From contig NZ_CP011072.1 of assembly GCF_001190925.1 (NCBI RefSeq), forward strand, positions 682,001-746,000: a stretch of DNA of 64,000 nucleotides, given 5' to 3'. Below, one piece after another: positions 9,818-20,076 of this stretch. Origin of the DNA: Azoarcus sp. CIB (GTDB lineage: Bacteria > Pseudomonadota > Gammaproteobacteria > Burkholderiales > Rhodocyclaceae). Numbering within the stretch: the stretch's first letter is position 1; the number at the start of each line of letters is the position of its first letter. Both the position numbers and the translations under genes were made by a program. The notes under the pieces are model-generated. The model saw nothing but the letters and a program-made list of their open reading frames with translations, was not told the origin of the DNA and made no database searches.

Positions 9818-10768
9818 TCATTCCATGAACAGCGAGCTGACCGACTCTTCGTTGCTGATGCGCAGCATCGTGTCGGCGAGCAGCGAGGCGACCGAGATCT
9901 GGCGGATGCGCGGGCAGGCCTTGGCGTCGTCGCGCAGCGGGATGGTGTCGGTGACCACCAGTTCGTCGAGGTCCGACTCGGAGATGCGCGACACCGCGGC
10001 GCCCGACAGCACTGCGTGGGTGCAGTAGGACAGGACGCGGCGGGCACCATGTTCCTTCAGCGCGGTGGCGGCCTTGCACAGCGTGCCGGCGGTGTCGACG
10101 ATGTCGTCCATGATCACGCAGGTGCGGTCCTTGACCTCGCCGATGATGTTCATCACCTCGGAGACATTGGCCTTCGGACGGCGCTTGTCGATGATCGCCA
10201 GATCGCATTCCATGCGCTTCGCGAAGGCGCGGGCGCGCACGACGCCGCCGACGTCGGGCGAAACGACCAGCAGGTCGTCGTAGTTCTGCTTGTCCAGGTC
10301 GGCGAGCAGCACCGGTGCCGCATAGACGTTGTCGACCGGGATGTCGAAGAAGCCCTGGATCTGGTCGGCGTGCAGGTCCATCGTCAGCAGTCGCTGGACA
10401 CCGACGGCCTGCAGCATGTTGGCGACGACCTTCGCAGTGATCGGCACGCGCGCCGAACGCGGACGGCGGTCCTGGCGGGCATAGCCGAAGTAGGGGATGG
10501 CGGCGGTGATGCGGCCGGCCGATGCGCGCTTGAGGGCGTCGACGAGGACCATCATTTCCATCAGGTTCTCGTTCGTCGGTGTGCAGGTCGGCTGGAGGAT
10601 GAAGACATCCTTGCCGCGCACGTTCTCGAGCAGCTCGACGTTGACCTCGCCGTCGGAGAAGCGGCCCACCGTGGCCGAGCCGATGGAAATGCCCAATCTG
10701 CGCACGACATCCGCCGCGAGTTTGGGGTTGGCGTTGCCGGTGAAGACCATCAGGCTGCCGTAGGCCAT
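9818..10768 (-). CDS. prs: Ribose-phosphate pyrophosphokinase
   Basis: The protein (316 residues) contains the class I Prs motifs: [26 protein letters not shown], the [12 protein letters not shown] region, [15 protein letters not shown] and the PRPP loop in [12 protein letters not shown]. It makes PRPP from ribose 5-phosphate and ATP for nucleotide, histidine and tryptophan synthesis. GGAGA sits 7 bases before the ATG. It follows tRNA-Gln in the ispE-tRNA-prs order typical of betaproteobacteria. Confidence 0.97.
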   Translation of the reverse strand: MAYGSLMVFTGNANPKLAADVVRRLGISIGSATVGRFSDGEVNVELLENVRGKDVFILQPTCTPTNENLMEMMVLVDALKRASAGRITAAIPYFGYARQDRRPRSARVPITAKVVANMLQAVGVQRLLTMDLHADQIQGFFDIPVDNVYAAPVLLADLDKQNYDDLLVVSPDVGGVVRARAFAKRMECDLAIIDKRRPKANVSEVMNIIGEVKDRTCVIMDDIVDTAGTLCKAATALKEHGARRVLSYCTHAVLSGAAVSRISESDLDELVVTDTIPLRDDAKACPRIRQISVASLLADTMLRISNEESVSSLFME

Positions 10769-10803
10769 GTCCGAATCTCCGATGCCGCTAGAATGGCGAG
10801 GGT

Positions 10804-10836
10804 AAAAACGACTCGGGCAGGCGCGAGGCCTGCCCG
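10804..10836 (-). terminator. Probable terminator after tRNA-Gln
   Basis: On the minus strand a 9-bp stem (CGGGCAGGC/GCCTGCCCG, 5-base loop) follows the tRNA 3' end. TTTTT comes five bases after the stem. The gap weakens it, so partial read-through into prs is possible. Confidence 0.5.
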
Positions 10837-10843
10837 GATATGT

Positions 10844-10920
10844 TGGCTGGGGAAGAAGGATTCGAACCTTCGAATGCCGGAATCAAAATCCGGTGCCTTG
10901 ACCAACTTGGCGACTCCCCA
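10844..10920 (-). tRNA. tRNA-Gln (anticodon TTG)
   Basis: Read on the minus strand, the 77 nt fold into a cloverleaf. The acceptor arm pairs TGGGGAG with TTCCCCA, the anticodon loop is ATTTTGATT with anticodon TTG, the T-arm contains GGTTCGAATCC, and the 3' CCA is encoded. It lies 19 bases after the ispE stop and upstream of prs. Confidence 0.97.
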
Positions 10921-10939
10921 ATAAACCTTTTTCGCCCGC

Positions 10940-11794
10940 TCAATCGAGCCAGTCGTTCAGCGGATGTCTCGCCAGACTTTTTGCCTTCCATGCCCGCATC
11001 GGCGCTGGGCACTTCTCGACAATGTCGTTCGCTTCCATCTCGCTGCCAACCTCGGCAAACACGCAGGCGCCCGATCCGGTCATCCGCGCGGGCGCAAACT
11101 GCGCCAGCCACTCGATTGCCGCACCGACCTCGGGATATCGATTGCATGCGACTGCTTGCAAATCGTTACGGGTGGTGCTTGCTGCGAAGTCCGTTATTCT
11201 GATGGGTCCCGTATCGCGCGTCAACTCCTCCGCGCGGAAAATTTCAGCGGTGGGCACCACGACCGGGGGCGCGACGACCACGTACCACGCGGGCGGCAGG
11301 GGCAGCGGCTGCAGTTCGTCGCCCACGCCCTCGGCGAAGGCGTCGCGCCCGAAGATGAAGAAGGGGACGTCGGCGCCGAGCTGCAGGCCGAGCTTCGCCA
11401 GTGCGGCCCGGCTCAGGCCGGTTCCCCACAGGCGGTTCAGGGCGATCAGGGCCGTGGCGGCGTCCGAGCTGCCGCCGCCCAGGCCGCCGCCCATCGGCAG
11501 GCGCTTGTCGATCGAGATGTCGGCGCCGAGGCGGCAGTCGCTCGCCTGTTGCAGGAGCCGGCCTGCACGTACGACCAGATCCTGCTCCTCGGACACTCCT
11601 GCGACTTCCGTGGTGCGGCGCACGGCGCCGTCCGCGCGCAGGGCGAAGCTGAGGCTGTCGCCCCAGTCGAGCATGCGGAAGGCGGTCTGCAGCAGATGGT
11701 AACCGTCGGCGCGGCGGCCGACGACGTGCAGGAAGAGGTTCAGCTTGGCCGGTGCGGGGCAGTGTTCGAGGCGGGTCAACGGAGGGGTGTCCAT
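10940..11794 (-). CDS. ispE: 4-diphosphocytidyl-2-C-methyl-D-erythritol kinase
   Basis: This 284-residue GHMP kinase has PAPAKLNLFLHV at the N-terminus, the ATP-binding PMGGGLGGGSSDAATAL loop near residue 100 and a C-terminal ARMTGSGACVFAE segment. It phosphorylates CDP-ME in the MEP isoprenoid pathway. The ATG at 11794 (MDTPPLTRL) overlaps the lolB 3' end by 19 bases; the frame stays open upstream but that part lies inside lolB. The lolB-ispE-tRNA-Gln-prs order supports the call. Confidence 0.95.
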   Translation of the reverse strand: MDTPPLTRLEHCPAPAKLNLFLHVVGRRADGYHLLQTAFRMLDWGDSLSFALRADGAVRRTTEVAGVSEEQDLVVRAGRLLQQASDCRLGADISIDKRLPMGGGLGGGSSDAATALIALNRLWGTGLSRAALAKLGLQLGADVPFFIFGRDAFAEGVGDELQPLPLPPAWYVVVAPPVVVPTAEIFRAEELTRDTGPIRITDFAASTTRNDLQAVACNRYPEVGAAIEWLAQFAPARMTGSGACVFAEVGSEMEANDIVEKCPAPMRAWKAKSLARHPLNDWLD

Positions 11795-12366
11795 TGGTCG
11801 ATGACGAGCCGGATGCGTGCTTCGCCCCAGGCAGCGTCGATGCGGCGCGGCGCGGCGTCGGTCGCGGGGCCGGCGTATTCGGTGTAGTCGATGATCCAGC
11901 CGGCGTCGGCGATGCGCGTCGGGCGGCCGGCCTCGTCCAGGCTCAGCACGCGCGCGCCGGGGCGCGCCGAGGCTTGCACCCAGTGCTGCAGGCCGTCGAT
12001 CGGTGCGGGTACGCCCAGCAGGCGCGGCAGGATGGCGTCGACGTCTTCGGCCTGTTCGGCGCGGCCGTCGGCAGTGAGCAGCATGGCGCCGCGCGGGGTG
12101 CGCACGAGCTGGCCGACGATCTGGCCGAGGGGGCTGTAAACGGTCCATTCGTCGGCCGCCGGCGTGTGCGACCAGGTCAGGGTGCCGTTGGCGGCGCGTT
12201 CGCCGTCGCTGGCGGCGAGGCGTCCTTCGAGTTCGAAGGCTGCGGCCACGGGGCGCGGCGCGGCGGTGAGGCCGCGTGTGGCTTGGCTCGCGCAGCCGGC
12301 CAGGAGCATCACGGCAAACGCCGCGGCGACAGCCTGCCCGGCTGTCCCGAATGCGGCGCGCTTCAT
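11776..12366 (-). CDS. lolB: Outer membrane lipoprotein receptor LolB
   Basis: The 196-residue protein starts MKRAAFG and has a lipoprotein signal ending in LLAGC, with Cys at about residue 25. The beta-rich body fits LolB: FELEGRLAASDGER, WTVYSPLGQIVGQL and GWIIDYTEY. LolB accepts lipoproteins from LolA and inserts them in the outer membrane. The ATG at 12366 overlaps the TPR gene stop by 4 bases. Position before ispE is the usual place for lolB. Confidence 0.9.
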   Translation of the reverse strand: MKRAAFGTAGQAVAAAFAVMLLAGCASQATRGLTAAPRPVAAAFELEGRLAASDGERAANGTLTWSHTPAADEWTVYSPLGQIVGQLVRTPRGAMLLTADGRAEQAEDVDAILPRLLGVPAPIDGLQHWVQASARPGARVLSLDEAGRPTRIADAGWIIDYTEYAGPATDAAPRRIDAAWGEARIRLVIDQWTPLR

Positions 12367-14078
12367 TGGCCGCGAAGGCGCTTGACGACGGACTTCAGCG
12401 CCCCGTTGTCGGGGTTGCTCTTCAGCGCCTCGTCCCACACGCGCGACGCGTCGGACTGGCGCTTGAGGGTCCACAGCACTTCACCGAGGTGGGCGGCGAT
12501 CTCGGGGTCCTGGCGCATGCCGTAGGCCTTTTCGAGATGAGCGAGGGCGCCGCTGGCGTCGTTGCGGCGGAAGCGCACCCAGCCCATGCTGTCGAGGATG
12601 AAGGGGTCGTCGGGGGTGAGTTCGAGCGCGCGCACGATCAGCGCTTCGGCCTCGTCGAGGCGTACGCCGCGATCGGCGAGGGAATAGCCCAGCGCGTTGT
12701 AGGCGTGCGAGAAGTCCGGGCGCAGCGCGATCAGCTTGCGCAGCCGCCCTTCCATGATGTCGAGTTTGCCGAGGCTTTCGGCGAGCATTGACGATTCATA
12801 GAGCAGGTCGGTGTCGTCCGCGTTGTCGCGCAGGGCGCCGTCGATGAGCTCGAAGGCTTCGGCTTCCTTGCCGGCGCCGCGCAGGAGCTGCGCTTCGGCG
12901 AGCAGCAGGCGCTTGCGCTCGGACTCTTCGACCTTGACGCTGCGCAGGTGCTCGCGCGCTTCCTTGAGTTTGCCGTCGCGTGCGAGCACCGAGGCGATGC
13001 GCAGCTGGGCGTCGAAGTGCTGCGGTCCCGGTTCGACGGCGCGATACCAGCGCAGGGCGGTTTCGCTGTCCTTGCGCCTTTCCGCGACCTGGCCGAGGTT
13101 GAGGCGGATGCTGTCGTCGTCGGGGTGGCCGGCGCTCAGCGCGCGTTCGAGCTGGGTGGCTGCGGCGTCGTAGTCTTCCAGCTGGGCCGACAGCAGGCCC
13201 ACGGCGTACATCAGCTCGCGGTCGTCGGGCGCGCCGTCGAGGAGTTGGCGGAATTCCTTGCGCGCGGCCTCGAATTGCCGTGTCGACACCAGCGCGCGGG
13301 CATGCGCGAGGCGGGCGTTGCGGCTGTCGGGGTGGCGCTGCAGATATTCTCCGACGAGCTTCGTGGCCTCCTGCATCGCGCCGGATTGCGACAGGAGCTG
13401 CGCCTTGAACAGCACTCCGGGCTCCCAGTCGGGGCGCAGGCGCAGGGCGGTCTCGATCGAGGCGACGGATTCCATCATGTCGCCGGCGCCGACGGCGGCC
13501 TGGGCGCGCGCGAAATGGGCTTCCGGGTGGCTCGTGTAGGGCTCCGTCAGGCGCATCACGATGCCCTTCACGGCTTCCTTGTCCTGCACGCGCGAGAAGG
13601 CGCGGTTGAGGCCCATCAGGTGGTTGTCGACGTTTTCGGGTGACTGCGCGAGCAGGCGGGCGAGCTGGGCCTGTACCTGTTCGAGCTGGCCGTCGCCGCC
13701 GGCGAGCAGGCCCGCGAGGATGCGCCGGGCTTCCTCGGAGCTCGGGTCGGATTCGGACCAGATGCGGGCGGCGTCGATCGCCGCAGGCATGTTGCGCGCG
13801 AACAGCGCGATTTCCATCGCCCGGCGCGCGATGCGCGGGTCGCGGGTGCGCTGTGCGAGGTCGGCATAGGCCTGCACGGCGATGCCGACCTCGCCGCGTG
13901 CACCGGCGATTTCGGCCAGCAGGAAGGTGTATAGGGTGCGCGCGCTGAGTTCCTGATCCGGCAGCGGGGCTGCGGCCGCCGTCTCGTCGGGGGCGGGCGC
14001 AGCCTGCGTGGAGGCCGGGAAGGCTAGCGCGATGGCCAGTCCCAGACCGGAAGCGAACAAGGAGATGAGGCGATTCAT
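12363..14078 (-). CDS. Exported tetratricopeptide repeat protein
   Basis: This 571-residue protein has a cleavable-looking signal peptide (about residues 1-26, ending ASTQA) followed by many degenerate TPR helices throughout. Typical repeats include SHAYNALGYSLADRGVRLDEAEALI and the DPFILDSMGWVRFRRNDASGAL segment near the C-terminus. It is probably periplasmic or attached to the outer membrane. Its 4-base overlap with lolB suggests a link to outer-membrane lipoprotein work, but the partner is not known. No catalytic motif is visible. Confidence 0.85.
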   Translation of the reverse strand: MNRLISLFASGLGLAIALAFPASTQAAPAPDETAAAAPLPDQELSARTLYTFLLAEIAGARGEVGIAVQAYADLAQRTRDPRIARRAMEIALFARNMPAAIDAARIWSESDPSSEEARRILAGLLAGGDGQLEQVQAQLARLLAQSPENVDNHLMGLNRAFSRVQDKEAVKGIVMRLTEPYTSHPEAHFARAQAAVGAGDMMESVASIETALRLRPDWEPGVLFKAQLLSQSGAMQEATKLVGEYLQRHPDSRNARLAHARALVSTRQFEAARKEFRQLLDGAPDDRELMYAVGLLSAQLEDYDAAATQLERALSAGHPDDDSIRLNLGQVAERRKDSETALRWYRAVEPGPQHFDAQLRIASVLARDGKLKEAREHLRSVKVEESERKRLLLAEAQLLRGAGKEAEAFELIDGALRDNADDTDLLYESSMLAESLGKLDIMEGRLRKLIALRPDFSHAYNALGYSLADRGVRLDEAEALIVRALELTPDDPFILDSMGWVRFRRNDASGALAHLEKAYGMRQDPEIAAHLGEVLWTLKRQSDASRVWDEALKSNPDNGALKSVVKRLRGQ

Positions 14079-14293
14079 GTACTTGGCCCAGAGGGGATTG
14101 CACGAACTTCAAACCGGCCCTGCGGTCGTGTCTGACGTATGCTGTTGCCGCGGTGCGTCGGCAGTCGTCCGTTAGAAGGCCCGAATGCGGATGCGTTCGC
14201 CCGATGTTATGCAGTTTCTTCGTTTGCGGGCAAGCGCGGCGGCTGTCGGGGTCGGTTTTCGGGGCGTGTCCCCAATGCTTTCGAGTGTCGTGA

Positions 14294-15109
14294 ATGCCTG
14301 AATTGCCTGAAGTCGAAACGACCTGCCGCGGCATACGCCCGGCGATCGACGGTCGGACCATGACCGGCGTGAGCGTGCGCAACGGGCGCCTGCGCGTGCC
14401 GGTGCCGCCGGACCTGGGCGAGTGCGTGGCCGGCGCGCCGCTGCAGGGGGTGAGGCGGCGGGCGAAGTACTTGCTGCTCGATTTCCCCGCCGGCAGCGTG
14501 ATCGTGCATCTGGGCATGTCGGGCAGCCTGCGGGTGGTCGATGCGGATCAGCCGCCGGGCGTGCACGATCATGTGGATCTGGTATTCGGCGACCGGGCGC
14601 TGCGTTTGCGCGATCCGCGACGCTTCGGGCTGGTCGTGTGGCAGCCGGGCGATGCGCTCGCGCATCCGCTGCTCGCGCGCCTCGGCATCGAGCCGCTCGG
14701 GGAGGAGTTCTCCGGCCCCTGGCTGCGCCGCGCGTTCGAGGGGGTGCGCGCGCCGATCAAGCAGGCGCTGATGGACGGGCACCGTCTCGTCGGGGTCGGC
14801 AACATCTATGCGTCCGAGAGCCTGTTCCGGGCGCGCATCCATCCGCTGGCGCCGGCCGGCAGCGTCGGGCCTCGGCGCATCGGGCGGCTCGTGGTCGCGG
14901 TGCGCGAGACGCTGCTGGCGGCGATCGCCGCGGGCGGCAGTACGCTGCGGGACTTCGTCGGTGGCGACGGAAAGAAGGGCTACTTCCAGCAGGAATATTT
15001 CGTCTACGGCCGCGACGGGCAGCCGTGCCGCGTGTGCGGTACGAGCGTGCAGCGGGTGGTGTGCGGGCAGCGCTCGACCTTCTTCTGCCCGCGCTGCCAG
15101 CGCATGTGA
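14294..15109 (+). CDS. mutM: Formamidopyrimidine-DNA glycosylase
   Basis: The 271-residue protein has full MutM length. It begins MPELPEVE, supplying the N-terminal Pro nucleophile and catalytic Glu, and has RRAKYLLL with the beta-hairpin Lys. The H2TH region contains VGVGNIYASESLFRA. A C-terminal zinc finger has four cysteines (CRVCG then CPRC). It excises oxidised purines such as 8-oxoguanine. It is transcribed away from the TPR-lolB-ispE run; the 215-base gap must hold both promoters, though I see no clear consensus elements there. Confidence 0.96.
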   Translation: MPELPEVETTCRGIRPAIDGRTMTGVSVRNGRLRVPVPPDLGECVAGAPLQGVRRRAKYLLLDFPAGSVIVHLGMSGSLRVVDADQPPGVHDHVDLVFGDRALRLRDPRRFGLVVWQPGDALAHPLLARLGIEPLGEEFSGPWLRRAFEGVRAPIKQALMDGHRLVGVGNIYASESLFRARIHPLAPAGSVGPRRIGRLVVAVRETLLAAIAAGGSTLRDFVGGDGKKGYFQQEYFVYGRDGQPCRVCGTSVQRVVCGQRSTFFCPRCQRM

Positions 15110-15274
15110 ATGGAATGGCGGTGGCGCCGCTTGCGGACGTCGTTCGTCGGCGTCGGCGTGCCGCCGGTCGAGCCCGCGGTTCCACGCATTGGACGGCGCC
15201 CGATTCGGCGCTATGCTCCCACGATCTGAAACCTGTGCGCGCCCGGCTTGCGGGACCGCGCGAGCGAGACCTTC

Positions 15275-17245
15275 ATGACCCTCGTGGATCAATTTTCCGC
15301 TTACAGCCAGTGGCGTGCCGATGCGGCGGGGGCGGTCGCACGCCTGCGGCAGTGGCTGTCGCGCAACGAACTCGGCGACGTGCAGGGCGACCTGCGGCTG
15401 CAGTATGTGCTCGATCGCCTGCGCGACGACAAGCTCACCGTCGCCTTCGTGGCCGAGTTCTCGCGCGGGAAGTCCGAGCTCATCAATGCGATCTTCTTCT
15501 CCGGGCATGGCGATCGCGTGCTGCCATCGAGCGCCGGACGCACGACGATGTGCCCGACCGAGCTGCAATGGACGCCCGGCGCGCGGGCCGAGATCCGCAT
15601 GCTGCCGATCCGGTCGCGCGCGACGCATGCGAGCGTGAGCGAGCTCAAGCAGTTTCCGGAGGAGTGGATGGTGCTGCGGCTCGACGCCGGGTCTCTCGCG
15701 GATCTGCAGCAGGCCTTTGCGCGCGTCGGCGAGACCGAGCGGGTGTCGACCGAGCTGGCTTCGCGCCTGGGTTTCGACATCGACGAGAAGGGCGAAACCG
15801 GTCTCAAGCCGGGTGCCGACGGCATGGTCGAGATTCCGAGCTGGCGCCATGCGGTGATCCAGTTCCCGCATCCGCTGCTCGAGCAGGGGTTGGTGGTGCT
15901 GGACACGCCGGGCCTCAACGCGATTGGCGCGGAACCGGAGCTGACCCTGTCGCTGCTGCCCAACGCCCATGCGGTGCTCTTCGTGCTGGCGGCCGATACC
16001 GGCGTCACGCAGAGCGACATGGCCGTGTGGCGGGAATACGTGCAGGGTGGGCAGAGCCGGCGCAAGGGCCGGCTCGTCGTGCTGAACAAGATCGACGGGC
16101 TGTGGGACGGCTTGCGCGATGAGGCGCAGATCGACGCGGAGATCGCGCGCCAGGTGAATTCGGTCGCGGAAACGCTGGACGTTCCGGCGACGACGGTGTT
16201 CCCGGTGTCGGCGCAGAAGGGGCTGGTGGGGCGCATTTCCGGCGACGCCGGGCTCGTCGAGCGCAGCCGTCTGGGCGAGCTGGAGCGGGCGCTGGCCGAG
16301 GACCTGCTGCCGACCAAGCAGGAGATCGTGCGCGAAAGCACGCTCACGGAGGTCGACGACCTGGTGAAGCAGACCGATACGCTGCTCGGGGCGCGGCTTT
16401 CCGGCCTGCTCGAGCAGCTGCAGGAGCTGACCGACCTGCGCGGCAAGAACCAGAGCGTCATCGAGTACATGATGCGCAAGATCCGCAGCGAGAAAACCGA
16501 ATTCGAGCAGGGTCTGCAGAAGTATTACGCGGTGCGCAGCGTGTTCTCGACGCTGACGAACAACCTGCTCGGCCATATGGGCATGGACGCACTGCGCGAC
16601 GAGACGCGGCGCACGCGCGAGGCGATGCTGGAATCGACCTTCACGAAGGGCTTGAGCGTCGCGATGGAGCGCTTCTTCCTGTCGCTGCGCGGCAACCTTG
16701 CGCGCTCTTCCGACGAGATCGCCGAGATCACGCGCATGCTCGACAGCATGTACAAGCGCTTCAGCGTCGAGCACGGGCTCAAGCTCGCCGCGCCGGAGGC
16801 TTTTTCGACGCTGCGCTACGAGCGTGAACTCGACCGGCTGGAGTCGGCGTTCAACCGCCAGATCAATTCCGCGCTGGCGCTCGTGACGACCGAGAAGCAC
16901 ACGCTGACGCAGAAGTTCTTCGAGACCGTCGCGGTCGAGGCGCGGCGGACCTTCGAGGTCGCGAATCGCGACGTCGAACAGTGGCTGCGTGCAGTGATGT
17001 CGCCGCTGGAGACGCAAGTGCGCGAGTACCAGCTGCAGTTGAAGCGCCGCCTCGAAAGCGTCAAGCGCATCCATCAGGCGACCGACACGCTGGAGGAGCG
17101 CGTCGCGGAGCTGGAGCAGGCCGAAGCGGCGATGGTCGCGCAGCTTGCCGAGCTGAAAGAGATCGCCGGCGGCATCCGCGCGGCGCTGGGGGCTCCGGCA
17201 CAGGCCGGGGCAAAGGCCGGCATCGCGCAGGGGCGCGCGGCCTGA
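15275..17245 (+). CDS. Dynamin-like large GTPase
   Basis: This 656-residue protein has a GTPase domain with P-loop AEFSRGKS (residues 60-67), G3 DTPG near residue 210 and G4 NKID near residue 271. About 300 residues of long helices follow, probably coiled-coil. A GKPs-like RTTMCPTELQW segment lies at the switch I position. This is the architecture of bacterial dynamin-like/dynamin_N proteins, which act on membranes. There is no clear transmembrane helix, so membrane contact would be peripheral. The ATG at 15275 is preferred over a TTG at 15248. It stands alone between mutM and the ferredoxin gene. Confidence 0.8.
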   Translation: MTLVDQFSAYSQWRADAAGAVARLRQWLSRNELGDVQGDLRLQYVLDRLRDDKLTVAFVAEFSRGKSELINAIFFSGHGDRVLPSSAGRTTMCPTELQWTPGARAEIRMLPIRSRATHASVSELKQFPEEWMVLRLDAGSLADLQQAFARVGETERVSTELASRLGFDIDEKGETGLKPGADGMVEIPSWRHAVIQFPHPLLEQGLVVLDTPGLNAIGAEPELTLSLLPNAHAVLFVLAADTGVTQSDMAVWREYVQGGQSRRKGRLVVLNKIDGLWDGLRDEAQIDAEIARQVNSVAETLDVPATTVFPVSAQKGLVGRISGDAGLVERSRLGELERALAEDLLPTKQEIVRESTLTEVDDLVKQTDTLLGARLSGLLEQLQELTDLRGKNQSVIEYMMRKIRSEKTEFEQGLQKYYAVRSVFSTLTNNLLGHMGMDALRDETRRTREAMLESTFTKGLSVAMERFFLSLRGNLARSSDEIAEITRMLDSMYKRFSVEHGLKLAAPEAFSTLRYERELDRLESAFNRQINSALALVTTEKHTLTQKFFETVAVEARRTFEVANRDVEQWLRAVMSPLETQVREYQLQLKRRLESVKRIHQATDTLEERVAELEQAEAAMVAQLAELKEIAGGIRAALGAPAQAGAKAGIAQGRAA

Positions 17246-17310
17246 GCTTTCCGGGGCGCCCGGCGCCAGTGCCGCCGGGTGTCATTGCCGCTTGAACGGT
17301 CACGTAAACG

Positions 17311-17334
17311 AAAAAGCGGACCGTTGCGGTCCGC
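17311..17334 (-). terminator. Intrinsic terminator after the ferredoxin gene
   Basis: On the minus strand GCGGACCG and CGGTCCGC form an 8-bp stem with a 3-base loop followed at once by TTTTT. It lies 35 bases after the ferredoxin stop and closes the run of minus-strand genes that includes coaD and rsmD. Confidence 0.9.
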
Positions 17335-17369
17335 CCTTGCGTGAATCCTCCGGCGCCGGCCGGGGGTGT

Positions 17370-17624
<255 letters not shown>

Positions 17625-17638
17625 TCAATTCCTCGTAT

Positions 17639-18659
<1,021 letters not shown>

Positions 18660-18663
<4 letters not shown>

Positions 18664-20075
18664 TTGCCGTGGCCTGCCTTCTTCGCCGCCGGAGTGGCGC
18701 TGCCCGTGCCGTTGTCGCCGTCGCCGCCGGCGACCACCGTGACGAGGTTCTCCGCTTTCACCCGCCGGGCGAATGCGTCGCGCACCGATTCGACCGTGAC
18801 GGCCGCGACCTTCTTCGGATAGGTCTCGAGCCAGTCGAGCGGCAGCTGGTAGAACGCGATCATGCCGACGTAGTCGAGGATCTTGCGGTTGGAGTCGAGG
18901 CGCAGGCCGAAGCCATTCACCATGTTGTCACGGGCGGCCTTGAGCTCGGCTGCCGTCGGCCCCCTGGCGACGAAGTCGCTAAGGACCCCATTGGTGACCT
19001 TAAGGGCTTCTTCCGCCTGGCTGCCGCGGGTCTGCAGGCCGATCTCGAACGGGCCGGCGACGCGCAGCGGCATGAAGTAGCTCGACACGCTGTAGGCGAA
19101 GCCGCGCTTCTCGCGTACTTCCTTGGTCAGGCGCGACACGAAGCCGCCGCCGCCGAGCACGTAGTTGCCGACCAGCAGCGGGAAGTAGTCGGGGTCGTCG
19201 CGGCTCATGCCGGGCATGCCCATCAGGATGTGGGACTGCGCCGACGGGTGGGCGATGTGCTCGGTGCCGCGTGCCGGCAGTTGCGGTGCGGCGATCGGCG
19301 CGGGGGTGGCGCCGGCGGGCAGGCCTTCGGTGAGCTGGCGCGCGATCGCGTCGGCGTCGTCCCGACTGACGTCGCCGACGATGGTCACCGCGGCGCTGCC
19401 CGCGGTGTAGTGCGTGCGGTGGAAGGCTTGCAGCTGCTCGCGCGTGATGCCCTGCAGCGACTCGACGGTGATCGAGCGCCCGTAGGGGTGGTTGCCGTAG
19501 ATCATCGCCATGAAGCGGCGCGACGCGAGGGTGTCGGGCTGGGTGAGCGATTCCTTCAGGCCGGCGATCGTGCGGGCGCGCTCGCGTTCGAGGATCTCGG
19601 CGGGGAAGGTCGGCTTCGCGAGCAGGCGGGCGGCGAGCGCGATCGCGGCGTCGCGCTCGGCGGCGCTCGACAGCGTGCGCACCGACAGCGTCGCCATGTC
19701 GGTATCGGCGCCGCCGCCGATGCGCGCGCCGGTGTCTGCGGTGCGCTCGGCGATCTCCTGCTCGTTCAGGCCTTCGGTGCCGGCGTCGAGCAGGCTGCGC
19801 GTGAGGCTGGCGATGCCCGTGCCGCTTTCGGGTTCGTAGGCGCTGCCGGCGGGGAAGGAGATCTGGATGTCGATGAGCGGCAGGGCGTGGCTTTCGACGA
19901 AATACACGCGTGCGCCTGTCGAGGCGTTCCAGTGCTTGATGTCCGGGCCGGCAGCGGCGTTCGGGCTCGCCAGCGGGCCGAGCAGGGCGGCGAGGCTGGT
20001 GAAGGCGAGCAGGGTGAGGAAGGGACGAGAATTCGGGCGGAGAATGCGCAACGCGGTCATGGGCTTCGTCTGCAT
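18660..20075 (-). CDS. M16 family peptidase-like protein without the HxxEH motif
   Basis: This 471-residue protein has a signal-like N-terminus (hydrophobic stretch about residues 18-42) and two M16 domains. The position of the zinc motif lacks HxxEH, so it is probably not catalytic by itself. The C-terminal domain keeps the GGGGFVSRLTKEVREKRGFAYSV segment characteristic of the non-catalytic M16 partner. It follows the HxxEH-containing M16 gene by one base, so the two products probably form a heterodimer in the periplasm, as in other two-gene M16B systems. Confidence 0.88.
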
Positions 20076-20076
20076 G

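Noticed and set aside
14207-17074. Long minus-strand open frame under mutM and the dynamin-like gene
   Set aside because: His/Arg/Gln-rich translation without any fold, opposite two recognisable genes.
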